Shown here: piece by piece, positions 1 through 7,837 of the stretch
Layout of the letters: every line of letters starts with the position of its first letter
Numbering within the stretch: the first letter of the stretch is position 1
Assembly (NCBI RefSeq): GCF_014192285.1
Contig: NZ_JACHXQ010000001.1
Location: 434,001 to 498,000, forward strand
DNA from: Halomonas fontilapidosi
GTDB lineage: Bacteria > Pseudomonadota > Gammaproteobacteria > Pseudomonadales > Halomonadaceae
Length of the DNA stretch: 64,000 nt
Direction: 5' to 3'
Program-made: the position numbers and the translations under genes
Notes under the pieces: generated by a model
The model's database searches: none
Seen by the model: the letters and a program-made list of their open reading frames with translations, nothing else
Told to the model about the DNA's origin: nothing

Positions 1-721
1 CCTTCCCGACAGGATCAGACGTCATATCATAGTAACCATCCATGGCCACTTTCGCTAACCAAGAGTTCTCGGCCTCTGGACGCTTTTCATAATATATGGA
101 AATATTTCTAGGATTCCCCAAAGAATCATAGACTGTGAAATTGTTAGAAAAATGGTAATCCAACTGCTCTTGAGCCACAGGATTATCAGGGTTACTTACG
201 TCAGTCACAACTCGGGCTTGATCAAGATCCTCTCCTGCGACTTCCCGAGAGTCCAGATTGAAAACTGTCCCTACTTGAGAAGTAGCGCTTGCCTCCATCT
301 CCTCGCTACCGACCTGAATCACCTGCGGCTGCCCACCGGTCTGCACCTCGCCATTGGCATTCACGCCGTAGCCCATGATCCGCGCGCCCTGGGCGTTCTG
401 CAGGTAGCCATCCGAGGTCATGGAGAGTTGGCCGTTGCGGGAGTAGACCACTTGGTCGTTCTGCATGAAACGGAAGAAACCCTCGCCACTGATGCCGAGG
501 TCGAGCTCGCGGCCGGTACTCTCCAGGTTACCCTCACCAAAATCCTGCAGCACCGTTGACATGCGCGTACCCAGACCGATTTTGGAGTTGGCGAAGACAT
601 CGGCGAACTGGGCGCTGGAGCTCTTGAAGCCCACGGTCTGAGAGTTGGCGATGTTGTTGCCCTGGACGTCCAGACTGGAGGCGGCGGCATTCAGGCCACT
701 GAGCGCTTGTGAAAAACCCAT
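1..721 (-). CDS. flgE: Flagellar hook protein FlgE (N-terminal part, cut by window edge)
   Basis: FlgE polymerises into the flagellar hook, the universal joint outside the outer membrane. The start (ATG, complement of 719-721) follows a GGGAA ribosome site. The product begins MGFSQALSGLNAAA and has the rod/hook signature NNIANSQTVGFKSS near residues 22-35, then the D0/Dc segment and a GEGFFRF motif. Only about 240 residues are in the window; the rest lies off the left edge. It is last of flgB-flgC-flgD-flgE as seen here. Base composition drops sharply over the variable central domain (about 38% GC at 61-180 against 65% at 301-360), whereas the N-terminal assembly domain looks native. Confidence 0.95.
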   Translation of the reverse strand, partial: MGFSQALSGLNAAASSLDVQGNNIANSQTVGFKSSSAQFADVFANSKIGLGTRMSTVLQDFGEGNLESTGRELDLGISGEGFFRFMQNDQVVYSRNGQLSMTSDGYLQNAQGARIMGYGVNANGEVQTGGQPQVIQVGSEEMEASATSQVGTVFNLDSREVAGEDLDQARVVTDVSNPDNPVAQEQLDYHFSNNFTVYDSLGNPRNISIYYEKRPEAENSWLAKVAMDGYYDMTSDPVGK

Positions 722-763
722 GATGATGTTCCCTCTGCGTAAGGCGAAAGCGGTAGTTATTCG

Positions 764-1468
764 TTAGAGAATCTGCTTGATAGCGGACAGGCCGACCTGC
801 CCCTGCACGGCGCCCAGGTCCAATGCGAACCCGCCGCTCTCATCGGTGGGTGTCACCGCGTTGACCATGGCGTAGTTCAGGGCATCGATTGAAAGCTCCT
901 CGCCGCCTTGGGTCGCCTCGAGACCAATGCGGTAGGCACCGTCGGGAGCGAAGTTGCCCTGGTCGGTCTCGCCATCCCACTGGAAGGAGGAGACCCCGGC
1001 ATCCACGGAGCCGATGTCATAACGCCGCACCACCTGGCCTGCGCCGTCAGTGATGGTGACCTTGACGTTCTCTGCCGGCTCGCTGAGCTCCATACCGAAC
1101 GGCGTGGCGTTCACGTTGCCCTCGGTATCACGTCCCACCAGCACCCGGTCGCCGGGCACAAGCACGCCCTGGCCGATCAGGCCGGCGGCCTCCAGGGCAC
1201 GTCCGGCATCGATCTGGCTGCCGATGCCCTGCAGGGTCCCGTTGAGGTCCTCGATGCCGTTGAGCGTGTTGATCTGGGCCAGCTGAGAGACCATCTCACT
1301 GTTGTTCATCGGCTTCAGCGGATCCTGGTTCTTCAGCTGGGCGACCATCATGGTCATGAAGTTGTCGTTCAGCGCCTGGGAACCGTTGGCACGCGTGCTG
1401 GACGCCCCGCGGGTCGCGCCGACCCCATTGATGCCTGTGAGCACACTGTTATCGATGGTGGCCGCCAT
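764..1468 (-). CDS. flgD: Flagellar hook capping / assembly protein FlgD
   Basis: FlgD is the scaffold that caps the growing hook and is shed when the hook is complete. The 234-residue product has the family's conserved N-terminal block (NDNFMTMMVAQLKNQDPLKP, about residues 34-53), followed by a tudor/FN3-like C-terminal half containing FQWDGETDQG and PDGAYR, typical of FlgD. The length matches the family (about 220-240). It lies between flgC and flgE, 3 nt from flgC, so translation is probably coupled. Confidence 0.97.
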   Translation of the reverse strand: MAATIDNSVLTGINGVGATRGASSTRANGSQALNDNFMTMMVAQLKNQDPLKPMNNSEMVSQLAQINTLNGIEDLNGTLQGIGSQIDAGRALEAAGLIGQGVLVPGDRVLVGRDTEGNVNATPFGMELSEPAENVKVTITDGAGQVVRRYDIGSVDAGVSSFQWDGETDQGNFAPDGAYRIGLEATQGGEELSIDALNYAMVNAVTPTDESGGFALDLGAVQGQVGLSAIKQIL

Positions 1469-1471
1469 GGC

Positions 1472-1879
1472 TTAGCCCTCCCCCAGCGTCAGCGTCTTGA
1501 GCATCAGCTGCTTGTTGGTGTTCATGACCTCGACGTTGGCCTGGTAGGAGCGAGAAGCCGAGATCATGTTGACCATCTCGCCTACCGGATCAACATTGGG
1601 CATGGTCACGTACCCCTCCTCGTCGGCCAACGGGTGGCCCGGGCGATACTCCATGCGCATCGGCGAGGGATCCTCGACCACCTCGCGGACCCCTACGCCG
1701 CCAATACCGTCACGTGACTGCGCGCGGGTTTCGAACATCACCTGTTTGGCGCGATAAGCCTCACCGTCAGGGCCCGATACGCTATCCGCATTCGCCAGGT
1801 TGCTGGCAGTAACATTCATGCGCTGTGACTGGGCGCTCATGGCCGAGCCAGAGATATCGAAGATGGAGAACATCGACAT
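1472..1879 (-). CDS. flgC: Flagellar proximal rod protein FlgC
   Basis: FlgC is a proximal-rod subunit of the basal body in the periplasm. The 135-residue product carries the rod-protein signature near its start ([15 protein letters not shown]) and the conserved C-terminal helix ([28 protein letters not shown], named here in parts: RSYQANVEV and KTLTLGEG). Length and both terminal motifs fit the family exactly. It lies 14 nt downstream of flgB in the flgBCDE operon and is exported by the flagellar type III apparatus. Confidence 0.97.
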   Translation of the reverse strand: MSMFSIFDISGSAMSAQSQRMNVTASNLANADSVSGPDGEAYRAKQVMFETRAQSRDGIGGVGVREVVEDPSPMRMEYRPGHPLADEEGYVTMPNVDPVGEMVNMISASRSYQANVEVMNTNKQLMLKTLTLGEG

Positions 1880-1893
1880 GCGGTCACTCCTGA

Positions 1894-2304
1894 TTATTCG
1901 GGCTGCATGGCCTTCTTGAGACCCTGGATACGGCTGTTGAGAATCGTCAGCGCCGACTGGTAGCGTACCGAGTTATCGGCAAACTGAGTCCGCTCGCGAT
2001 CCATGTCGACGGTGTTGCCATCGAGGCTTGGCTGATCGGGCACCCGATACAGCAGATCACGAGACGAGCCAGGAAGCCCCTGACCCTCGATATGACGCGC
2101 GGACGTTTTCGACAGCGCCAGTCCACTACTGTCACCACCCTGCTTGACGGCTTTCTGCAACTCGCTCGCGAAATCCATGTCGCGCGCCTTGTAACCCGGC
2201 GTATCCGCGTTGGCGATATTGCTCGCCAGCACTTTCTGGCGCTCTTGACGCAGCCCGAGGGCCTGCTGATGGAAATTCAAAGAGGCTTCGAGCCGATCGA
2301 TCAT
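1894..2304 (-). CDS. flgB: Flagellar proximal rod protein FlgB
   Basis: FlgB forms part of the proximal rod next to the MS ring. I place the start at the ATG complementing 2302-2304 ([16 protein letters not shown]), preceded by a CGGGAG ribosome site, giving 136 residues, the usual FlgB length. The open frame continues upstream to 2508, but the extra 68 residues are unlike FlgB. The signature [19 protein letters not shown] is at about residues 27-45. It is first in flgBCDE and diverges from flgA, so the 158 nt between them should hold both FlhDC-dependent promoters. Confidence 0.95.
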   Translation of the reverse strand: MIDRLEASLNFHQQALGLRQERQKVLASNIANADTPGYKARDMDFASELQKAVKQGGDSSGLALSKTSARHIEGQGLPGSSRDLLYRVPDQPSLDGNTVDMDRERTQFADNSVRYQSALTILNSRIQGLKKAMQPE

Positions 2305-2337
2305 CCCGGCACTCCCGAAAAGGTATGAGTCGACGGT

Positions 2338-2391
2338 GGAGCTTAGCCAAGCTCCTGTCATGACAAAGCCCCGAACAGCCAACATTCGGGG
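2338..2391. promoter_or_regulatory. Two adjacent inverted repeats in the divergent flgB/flgA region
   Basis: Between flgB and flgA there is a perfect 7-bp inverted repeat, GGAGCTT (2338-2344) and AAGCTCC (2349-2355) with a 4-nt loop. A second 7-bp repeat follows, CCCCGAA (2369-2375) and TTCGGGG (2385-2391). Both lie within the only non-coding stretch that can hold the two divergent promoters. Either could be an operator or a leader hairpin; the sequence does not resolve which. I could not identify a convincing FlhDC box. Confidence 0.4.
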
Positions 2392-2462
2392 GGCCAATTC
2401 ACGAGTTTCATCACGCAGACGCCCGCTAGAATCATCACGATAGCTCCTACCCTGGCCTCGAC

Positions 2463-3170
2463 ATGCCCCGATACTGCCCGCCACCCCACCGTTTCCCGCT
2501 CGTCGCACGCCTCCTGGTGCTCGCCGTGCTGCTACTGGCGGGGCCCAGCCAGGCTGATGAAGCAGCCATGCTGGCCAAGATTCACGCCTTTCTCTATGCG
2601 CAGGCCAGCGCGTCGGGGGAGGAGGTTATGATCGAAGTACATCCGTCACGCGCCACTCTGCCGGCCTGTGAGAACCCCACCCCCTTTCTGCCCAACACCT
2701 CCACCAGACCGGCCGGGCGCGTCTCGGTTGGCGTGCGCTGTGGCGACCAGGGGCGCCAGGTACGCTATTTTCAGGCTGAGATTCATATCACCGGCCGCTA
2801 CGTCGAGACTGCACGGGATATCAAGGCCGGCGAGACAGTACGCCCAGAGCACCTTGTTGAACGCCTAGGCAACCTAAGCCGACTGCCACGCCAGTCCATC
2901 CTCGACCCCGACGAGGCGATCGGCCAGGAAGCCACACGACCTCTGGCAGCCGGTATGACCCTACAAGACCATCACTTGCGACCCCGCCAACTGGTCAAAC
3001 GAGGACAGCGCGTGGTAATCGAAGCCCAGGGCTCGGGGTTCCGAATTGCGCGAGAAGCCGAGGCACTGGAACCCGGTGGCAAGGGAGAATACGTGCGGGT
3101 GCGCCTTCCAGACCGCGAGATCCTCGAGGCAAGGGTTGTCGATCAAGGGCGCCTGACCGTGGACTTTTAA
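2463..3170 (+). CDS. flgA: Flagellar P-ring assembly chaperone FlgA
   Basis: FlgA is a periplasmic chaperone for assembly of the P ring (FlgI). The 235-residue product has a hydrophobic Sec signal (VARLLVLAVLLLAGPSQA, cleavage probably after residue 31) and a SAF-like C-terminal half containing YVETARDIKAGETVRPEHL and QLVKRGQRVVIEAQGSGFRI, both diagnostic of FlgA. It is divergent from flgB and followed by flgM and flgN, the same neighbourhood as in enteric bacteria. The ribosome site before the ATG is weak, so the exact start is less certain than the identity. Confidence 0.95.
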   Translation: MPRYCPPPHRFPLVARLLVLAVLLLAGPSQADEAAMLAKIHAFLYAQASASGEEVMIEVHPSRATLPACENPTPFLPNTSTRPAGRVSVGVRCGDQGRQVRYFQAEIHITGRYVETARDIKAGETVRPEHLVERLGNLSRLPRQSILDPDEAIGQEATRPLAAGMTLQDHHLRPRQLVKRGQRVVIEAQGSGFRIAREAEALEPGGKGEYVRVRLPDREILEARVVDQGRLTVDF

Positions 3171-3211
3171 GCTTTTCGGCAGCAAAATCGCCAGTAGAGC
3201 AGCCACATCGC

Positions 3212-3238
3212 TAAAGTTACCCCTTCAACGGCCGATAT
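3212..3238 (+). promoter_or_regulatory. Predicted FliA (sigma-28) promoter of flgMN
   Basis: TAAAGTTA, 11 nt, then GCCGATAT: the -35 TAAA is separated by exactly 15 nt from a -10 matching the enteric sigma-28 consensus GCCGATAA at 7 of 8 positions. It ends 33 nt before the flgM ATG and lies in the gap after flgA. This would make flgM a class III gene under the sigma factor that FlgM itself inhibits, as in Salmonella. Confidence 0.85.
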
Positions 3239-3271
3239 CCTCGTCAACATATCGATCACGAGGTCACCACC

Positions 3272-3565
3272 GTGAAAGTCGACAATCACCACCCCCTGCC
3301 GCGTCCTGGCCAGACAGAGCCGCTCAACGAGCCTCGCAAAGCCCAAGGGACAGACCCGACTCACACGCAGGATGATGGCCCGTCTGCCACGACCCATCTG
3401 AGCCAGGCTGCCACCGATGTCAGTCAGGATATTGATACCGCACGTGTTGAAGAGCTTCGAGACGCCATCCGCGAAGGGCGACTGGACGTGCGCGCCGACC
3501 GCATTGCCGACGGCCTGATCGAGAGCGTCAAGGATCTGCTGGATGCCAAGGGCGACAACGCATGA
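3272..3565 (+). CDS. flgM: Anti-sigma-28 factor FlgM
   Basis: FlgM binds FliA and blocks class III flagellar transcription until it is exported through the finished hook-basal body. The 97-residue product has a polar, disordered N-terminal half and the conserved sigma-binding C-terminal helices (DIDTARVEELRDAIREGRLD and ADRIADGLIESVKDLL). Length and layout fit FlgM. It overlaps flgN by 4 nt and is preceded by a predicted FliA promoter. Its target fliA is encoded at 32892-33590. Confidence 0.95.
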   Translation: MKVDNHHPLPRPGQTEPLNEPRKAQGTDPTHTQDDGPSATTHLSQAATDVSQDIDTARVEELRDAIREGRLDVRADRIADGLIESVKDLLDAKGDNA

Positions 3566-4011
3566 GCCTTCGCCGCCTCCTCGAGCAACAACAGTCTCGG
3601 CTGGGTGCATTGAACCGGCTGCTCGAAAATGAGCAGGCGCAGCTGATCAGCGGCACCATTGACGGCCAGCAACTCGAGAATATCGCGCAGAAAAAATCCC
3701 AGCTGCTATCGAGTCTCGAAGACACCGAGTCGAATCGTGTCCGGGTCCAGCTGAGACTTGGCTATGCGATGGGCGGAGACGGTGCACGCCAGGCAGCCAT
3801 GGATGTGGGTTGCCTTGACCAGTGGCAAGCCACCCTTGAACTGGCGGCAGACACCGCTCGCCTGAATGAGCGCAACGGTCGCCTGGCGAGGCTACGCATG
3901 ACACACAACCAACAGATGCTGGACTACATACATAGCATTGCCGAAAAATCCGTCTATGCGCCTGACGGACGGACGATGACAGGGCAGAGACGCCTGAACA
4001 CCTCTGCTTGA
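3562..4011 (+). CDS. flgN: Flagellar export chaperone FlgN
   Basis: FlgN is the cytoplasmic chaperone for the hook-filament junction proteins FlgK and FlgL. The 149-residue product is helical and Gln/Leu-rich (LRRLLEQQQSRLGALNRLLE at the start, SQLLSSLEDTESNR around residue 48, LARLRMTHNQQMLDYI near the C-terminus), the usual FlgN pattern. It starts inside the flgM stop region (4-nt overlap), so the two are translationally coupled. Family assignment rests on pattern and position, since FlgN is poorly conserved. Confidence 0.9.
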   Translation: MSLRRLLEQQQSRLGALNRLLENEQAQLISGTIDGQQLENIAQKKSQLLSSLEDTESNRVRVQLRLGYAMGGDGARQAAMDVGCLDQWQATLELAADTARLNERNGRLARLRMTHNQQMLDYIHSIAEKSVYAPDGRTMTGQRRLNTSA

Positions 4012-4077
4012 TCGCTTAGCGGTAATCCCTCCCTCCTGCAAAGGAAGACCGCCGACACACCTATCGCGGATCGTACA

Positions 4078-5838
4078 TCAAGGCTTCGGGAGCACCTTCA
4101 GACCAGGAAGGCGCCCCAACCACACTGCCAGCTCGCATGCGGCCATTGGCGAGCCGAGCAGGTTTCCCTGGACCTGATCGACCCCTTTTTGCTGCGCCAC
4201 CTTGAGCTGCTCGGCTGTTTCGACGCCTACCACGATGCTGTCTATTTGCAGCGCAGTGAGGCACTGCGACAGCGCACCCAGCGCCTGGCGCGCAAAGGCA
4301 CTGCTGTCCGTCAGGCCATGCACCAGCTCGCGCTCGATCTTGCCTCGGGCAATAGGCAGCATGGCCAAGCGAACCAGATCCAGATGCCCTCCTCCCAGCT
4401 TGTCGGCTACCAGTTGCACCCCCATGCGCGCAAGGCGACGCAGCAGGAGGCTATGGCCTTCGACCTGTTCAGAGAGCACCCAGCCATCGACCTCCAGGCT
4501 AAGCCAGCCCAGATCATCGGCCATTCCGCGCAGAAAACGATCGAGCGGACGACCGTCAAAGGCAGAGGGCTCCAGCAGGCTGGCATCGAGGTTGATAGAT
4601 ATCCTTAGATCCGCCGAGAGCGCGCCTTCCGACTGCCAGCGCTGGTGCTGAGCGATGACCTGCTCGATGACCCAGCGATCGAGCCTGACCATCTGCGCCA
4701 TCTCCGCCACCAGCGGCAGGAAGTCGACAGGCTGGAGAACACCCCGCTGAGGATGACGCCACCGCACGAGCGCCTCGACGCCCACACAGCAGCCACTCGC
4801 CAAGTCAACCTGCGGCTGGTAGACCACAACAAAATGACGGTCGGGAAACAGCAAGGCCTCCTGCAGACAGGATCGCAGCGCCATACGCTGCGAAAGCATG
4901 CGCTTGATGCTTCGATCGTGGAAAACATGACTGGCAGGACTCGCCCGACTCAGTGCCTGACCGGCATTGGCCATCAACTGCTCTGTTGAATTGCCATCGT
5001 CCGGATACATGGCGATGCCGATGGATAGCGTGAGCAGTAATGGTGGTCGTCCCTGCTTGAATGGCGCCTCCATGGCTTCTAGACAGCGAAGTGCGGCAGC
5101 CTGCAGGCTCTCCGGAGACACGGGGTGCTCTATCAACACGCCCCAGTGGTCATCACCGAGATAGGCGACGCTGTCCTCAGTCCGCAGGGTACCCATCAGG
5201 CGACGGCTTATCTGCGGCAGCAGCGTCTGCATCACCGGCTCACCATAGACCTGCCGGACATCCTCGGCACGATCCAGCCGAATCAACAACACAGCCAAGC
5301 ACTGATCGTGCCGATCGGCTCGATCCATTGCATGACGCATCCGGTCCTCGAAAACCCATTGGCTGGCAAGACCAGTATGCGGATCCGCCGTGGGAGGGAG
5401 TTCTCCCGCCTGACCTGCCCGGAGATCGACGAAAGCCAGCATCCTGGCGACACCGGCGGGAGCCGACTCAGGGCTGACCTCGGCCATCAGGACTATTTTG
5501 GGGGATTCGATGCCCTCACTGGCCAGCCATATGCGCTGCCACTGCTGACTGACCGATTCCGCATTGCGTTGGTTCGGAATCGGCAACCATGACACCATTC
5601 GAACCTTATCCGTCAGCGGCTTGTTTACCAGCACCTCTTCTGCCGCCCCGACCAATTCCAGAAAGCCCGGATTGGCCCAGAGCACCCTGCCTTGCGCGTC
5701 GAGCACCACCAAGGCCATCGGCGCATGCTCCACAGCAAGGCGGGCCAACACAGCCGGATGGTATGTCAGGGCCGAGTTGTCGACCTCGCCGTTTCCTGAA
5801 GGGGGGTGTGGCGGTAATCCAGCACCATCATCGGACAT
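4078..5838 (-). CDS. PAS-GGDEF-EAL protein with degenerate catalytic motifs
   Basis: A 586-residue cytoplasmic protein with an N-terminal PAS domain (about 25-140, LARLAVEHAPMALVVLDAQG), a GGDEF domain (about 150-310) and an EAL domain (about 325-575). The GGDEF signature reads GDDHW, so diguanylate cyclase activity is unlikely. In the EAL domain the EALVRW motif is intact, but the DDFGTG motif reads DKLGGG and AEGVE reads VVGVE, so metal-binding residues of phosphodiesterases are lost. It probably acts as a nucleotide or protein-binding regulator. It is convergent with flgN and divergent from the PilZ-HD-GYP gene, which suggests a motility role (inference). Confidence 0.85.
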   Translation of the reverse strand: MSDDGAGLPPHPPSGNGEVDNSALTYHPAVLARLAVEHAPMALVVLDAQGRVLWANPGFLELVGAAEEVLVNKPLTDKVRMVSWLPIPNQRNAESVSQQWQRIWLASEGIESPKIVLMAEVSPESAPAGVARMLAFVDLRAGQAGELPPTADPHTGLASQWVFEDRMRHAMDRADRHDQCLAVLLIRLDRAEDVRQVYGEPVMQTLLPQISRRLMGTLRTEDSVAYLGDDHWGVLIEHPVSPESLQAAALRCLEAMEAPFKQGRPPLLLTLSIGIAMYPDDGNSTEQLMANAGQALSRASPASHVFHDRSIKRMLSQRMALRSCLQEALLFPDRHFVVVYQPQVDLASGCCVGVEALVRWRHPQRGVLQPVDFLPLVAEMAQMVRLDRWVIEQVIAQHQRWQSEGALSADLRISINLDASLLEPSAFDGRPLDRFLRGMADDLGWLSLEVDGWVLSEQVEGHSLLLRRLARMGVQLVADKLGGGHLDLVRLAMLPIARGKIERELVHGLTDSSAFARQALGALSQCLTALQIDSIVVGVETAEQLKVAQQKGVDQVQGNLLGSPMAACELAVWLGRLPGLKVLPKP

Positions 5839-5937
5839 GGAAAACTCCCGGCAAGCTCGCTGCTCAGATTACCCTTATACTAGTCAATTCATATCGACCA
5901 TCTGAGCCGAGACTTGAGGAAAAGAAGAGCCTGCAGC

Positions 5938-5964
5938 TCAAGAAGACGCTCCAACAGCCGATAG
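5938..5964 (+). promoter_or_regulatory. Predicted FliA (sigma-28) promoter of the PilZ-HD-GYP gene
   Basis: TCAA, 15 nt, then GCCGATAG. The -35 variant TCAA is the same as in the predicted motA promoter of this window, and the -10 matches 7 of 8 consensus positions. It ends 36 nt before the ATG at 6001. In enteric bacteria ycgR is also a class III, FliA-dependent gene, which supports the call. Confidence 0.72.
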
Positions 5965-6000
5965 GAGGCCCAAGAAGAACCTTACACACAAGAGGCAAGG

Positions 6001-7683
6001 ATGTCGCAGCAACAGGATGGCTACGCGCGCGTGGAGAGCCCCTCCGAGATTGAGGCGTTACTGGAAGCCTTGATTGAACCCGGCGGGGCATCGCTTCAGG
6101 TGAACACCCCCGGCAGCCAGCCACTGCCGGTGCTTGTCATGGAGCAACACCCGGGGGAAGCCCTGGAACTGGACATCAGTGCCATCCGTGAGATGGCCGG
6201 CGAGCTGAAACGCGGCCAGGAGTTTCGACTCCTGGGGCAAGCTCAAGGCAAGATGCTACGCACCCCGGCAATCACAATGACGGAATGCCATGAGGCGGAT
6301 GGCCGCCTGATGTGCCTCTGCCCCTTCCCCCATCACCTGGAAGTACTACAACGCCGAGAATCCTTTCGCGCACGTCTCAGGCTGGGCATGGAAGTCGGTG
6401 CCATCCTGCGCGGCAAAGCGGGAGAGTCGGCCCAGGGGGATCTGAAAGACCTCTCGCTAGAGGGCTGCCAACTCGAGCTGTCGCTCTCCGCCGGCGCCTT
6501 GTTGGCAGATAGCGATCCGCCTCACGAGGTGGAGTTTTGCTTTCCCAATGACACCCGGTTCACTGTTCACGCAACACCTCGTCATCAGCAAGTGGATACC
6601 GAACGCCAAGTCATACTGAGTGGCTTTCGTTTCGACACCCTCAGCGGTGAGCGTGAAAGGCAACTGTGGTTCCTGGTTCGCGAGATCGAGCGCGAGGCGG
6701 CACGCTATGACAAAGGCGGAGAAGGGACACGCCTGCCATCACTGCTCTTCCAGCCCCGGACTTCCACACCACCCGTAGTGGGCCGACGCAACAATCAAGC
6801 CTACCCAACGCCCATGGCAAGACGCCTGGCACGTATCGCCGGCTACCTGGATGCGCAACTGCTCGAACTCCAACAGGGCGGGGAAGTCGACTCGGTTCAG
6901 CTATCACGACACGCCGACCGCCTGTTGCTACTTCACGATGAGGACCGCCAGGGGCTTCTCTTCGCCACACGCTGCCTACAGCATGAACCCAGGCTAGTGA
7001 GCCATAGCCTCGGGGTCAGTGTCGGCCTGCTGGAGCTGGCTGGCCTATCATCCCTTCCACGAGAAATGTGCAAGACCATGGTGGCGAGTGCCATGGTTCA
7101 TGATCTGGGCAAGGCACTGCTGCCGGCCGAGCTATGGCAGCTGCAGCACCCCGATGAGCCACAACGCCAGCAAATGGGGCGCCATGTGGAGGCACTGAGA
7201 GACCGCATGGGGCGCTGCCATTGGCTCTCAGCCAATATCCTCGAATCGGTGGCGTACAACATCAATGAACGCCTGGATGGCAGCGGGTACCCTCGCCGCC
7301 TTGCGGGCAACGATCTCCATGAGCTGGCTCGAGCCGCTGCAGTCGTGGATGCCGTCGATGCCATGCGGCGAGACCGTCCGGACCGCCCTGCGTGGCGGAT
7401 TGACGCCATCTATCGATATCTGCTGAGCCAGCCAGAACAGTTCGATCAGCGCTGGGTCAAGCGCTACATCAAACGGTTTGGCCTCTACCCAGTCGGTTCA
7501 CTGGTACGCTTCGGCAGTGGCCAGCTGGCATGGATTCAAGCTCATGACGCTCATGGCTCTCCTGAACAGGTGCAACTCACGCACTCAGCAGAGCCTCCCG
7601 GGCCGGCCCTTGGCAATATCCTACGAGGAGCCAGTCTGCAGCGTCTCGGAAGTATCCAGGAGGAACTCCCCGTATCCGCCTAA
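6001..7683 (+). CDS. YcgR-type PilZ protein fused to an HD-GYP-like domain
   Basis: A 560-residue cytoplasmic protein. Residues 1-110 resemble the YcgR N-terminal domain. A PilZ domain follows, with the c-di-GMP-binding QRRESFR motif (residues 117-123) and DLSLEG (from D150). Residues about 270-510 form an HD-GYP-like domain with VSHSLG, VHDLGK (H367, D368), RLDGSGYP and the DAVDAMRRDRPDRPA helix. The HHE motif before DGSGYP reads INE (421-423), so two metal-binding histidines are missing and hydrolysis is doubtful. YcgR (about 244 residues) normally ends after PilZ and brakes the motor when bound to c-di-GMP. A predicted FliA promoter precedes it. Confidence 0.88.
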   Translation: MSQQQDGYARVESPSEIEALLEALIEPGGASLQVNTPGSQPLPVLVMEQHPGEALELDISAIREMAGELKRGQEFRLLGQAQGKMLRTPAITMTECHEADGRLMCLCPFPHHLEVLQRRESFRARLRLGMEVGAILRGKAGESAQGDLKDLSLEGCQLELSLSAGALLADSDPPHEVEFCFPNDTRFTVHATPRHQQVDTERQVILSGFRFDTLSGERERQLWFLVREIEREAARYDKGGEGTRLPSLLFQPRTSTPPVVGRRNNQAYPTPMARRLARIAGYLDAQLLELQQGGEVDSVQLSRHADRLLLLHDEDRQGLLFATRCLQHEPRLVSHSLGVSVGLLELAGLSSLPREMCKTMVASAMVHDLGKALLPAELWQLQHPDEPQRQQMGRHVEALRDRMGRCHWLSANILESVAYNINERLDGSGYPRRLAGNDLHELARAAAVVDAVDAMRRDRPDRPAWRIDAIYRYLLSQPEQFDQRWVKRYIKRFGLYPVGSLVRFGSGQLAWIQAHDAHGSPEQVQLTHSAEPPGPALGNILRGASLQRLGSIQEELPVSA

Positions 7684-7707
7684 AGTTGCCAAAGAGCGTG
7701 CCGATAA
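7681..7707 (+). promoter_or_regulatory. Predicted FliA (sigma-28) promoter of fliST, overlapping a stop codon
   Basis: TAAAGTTG, 11 nt, then GCCGATAA: a perfect TAAA and a perfect GCCGATAA with 15-nt spacing, the best sigma-28 match in the window. The first three bases of its -35 element are the TAA stop codon of the upstream PilZ-HD-GYP gene. It lies about 130 nt before the fliS ATG, which leaves a leader of roughly 120 nt. Confidence 0.88.
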
Positions 7708-7837
7708 CCTGAACTACATCATATGACAAGGGCTATTCGAGAGTACATTCAGCCGGATCCTTGTCAGACTACGTAGCGTCACGGCACCTCCTTCTGACAT
7801 TGCGTCGGTGCCGTCTCAGAGAGGAGCAAGAAAAGCC

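Noticed and set aside
908-1717. Long open frame on the plus strand over flgD/flgC
   Set aside because: It is antisense to two well-recognised genes, has no family resemblance and is typical of high-GC shadow frames.
1971-1985. TTATCGGC (minus-strand GCCGATAA) in flgB
   Set aside because: There is no TTTA-like partner at the right distance, and it is inside the flgB coding region.
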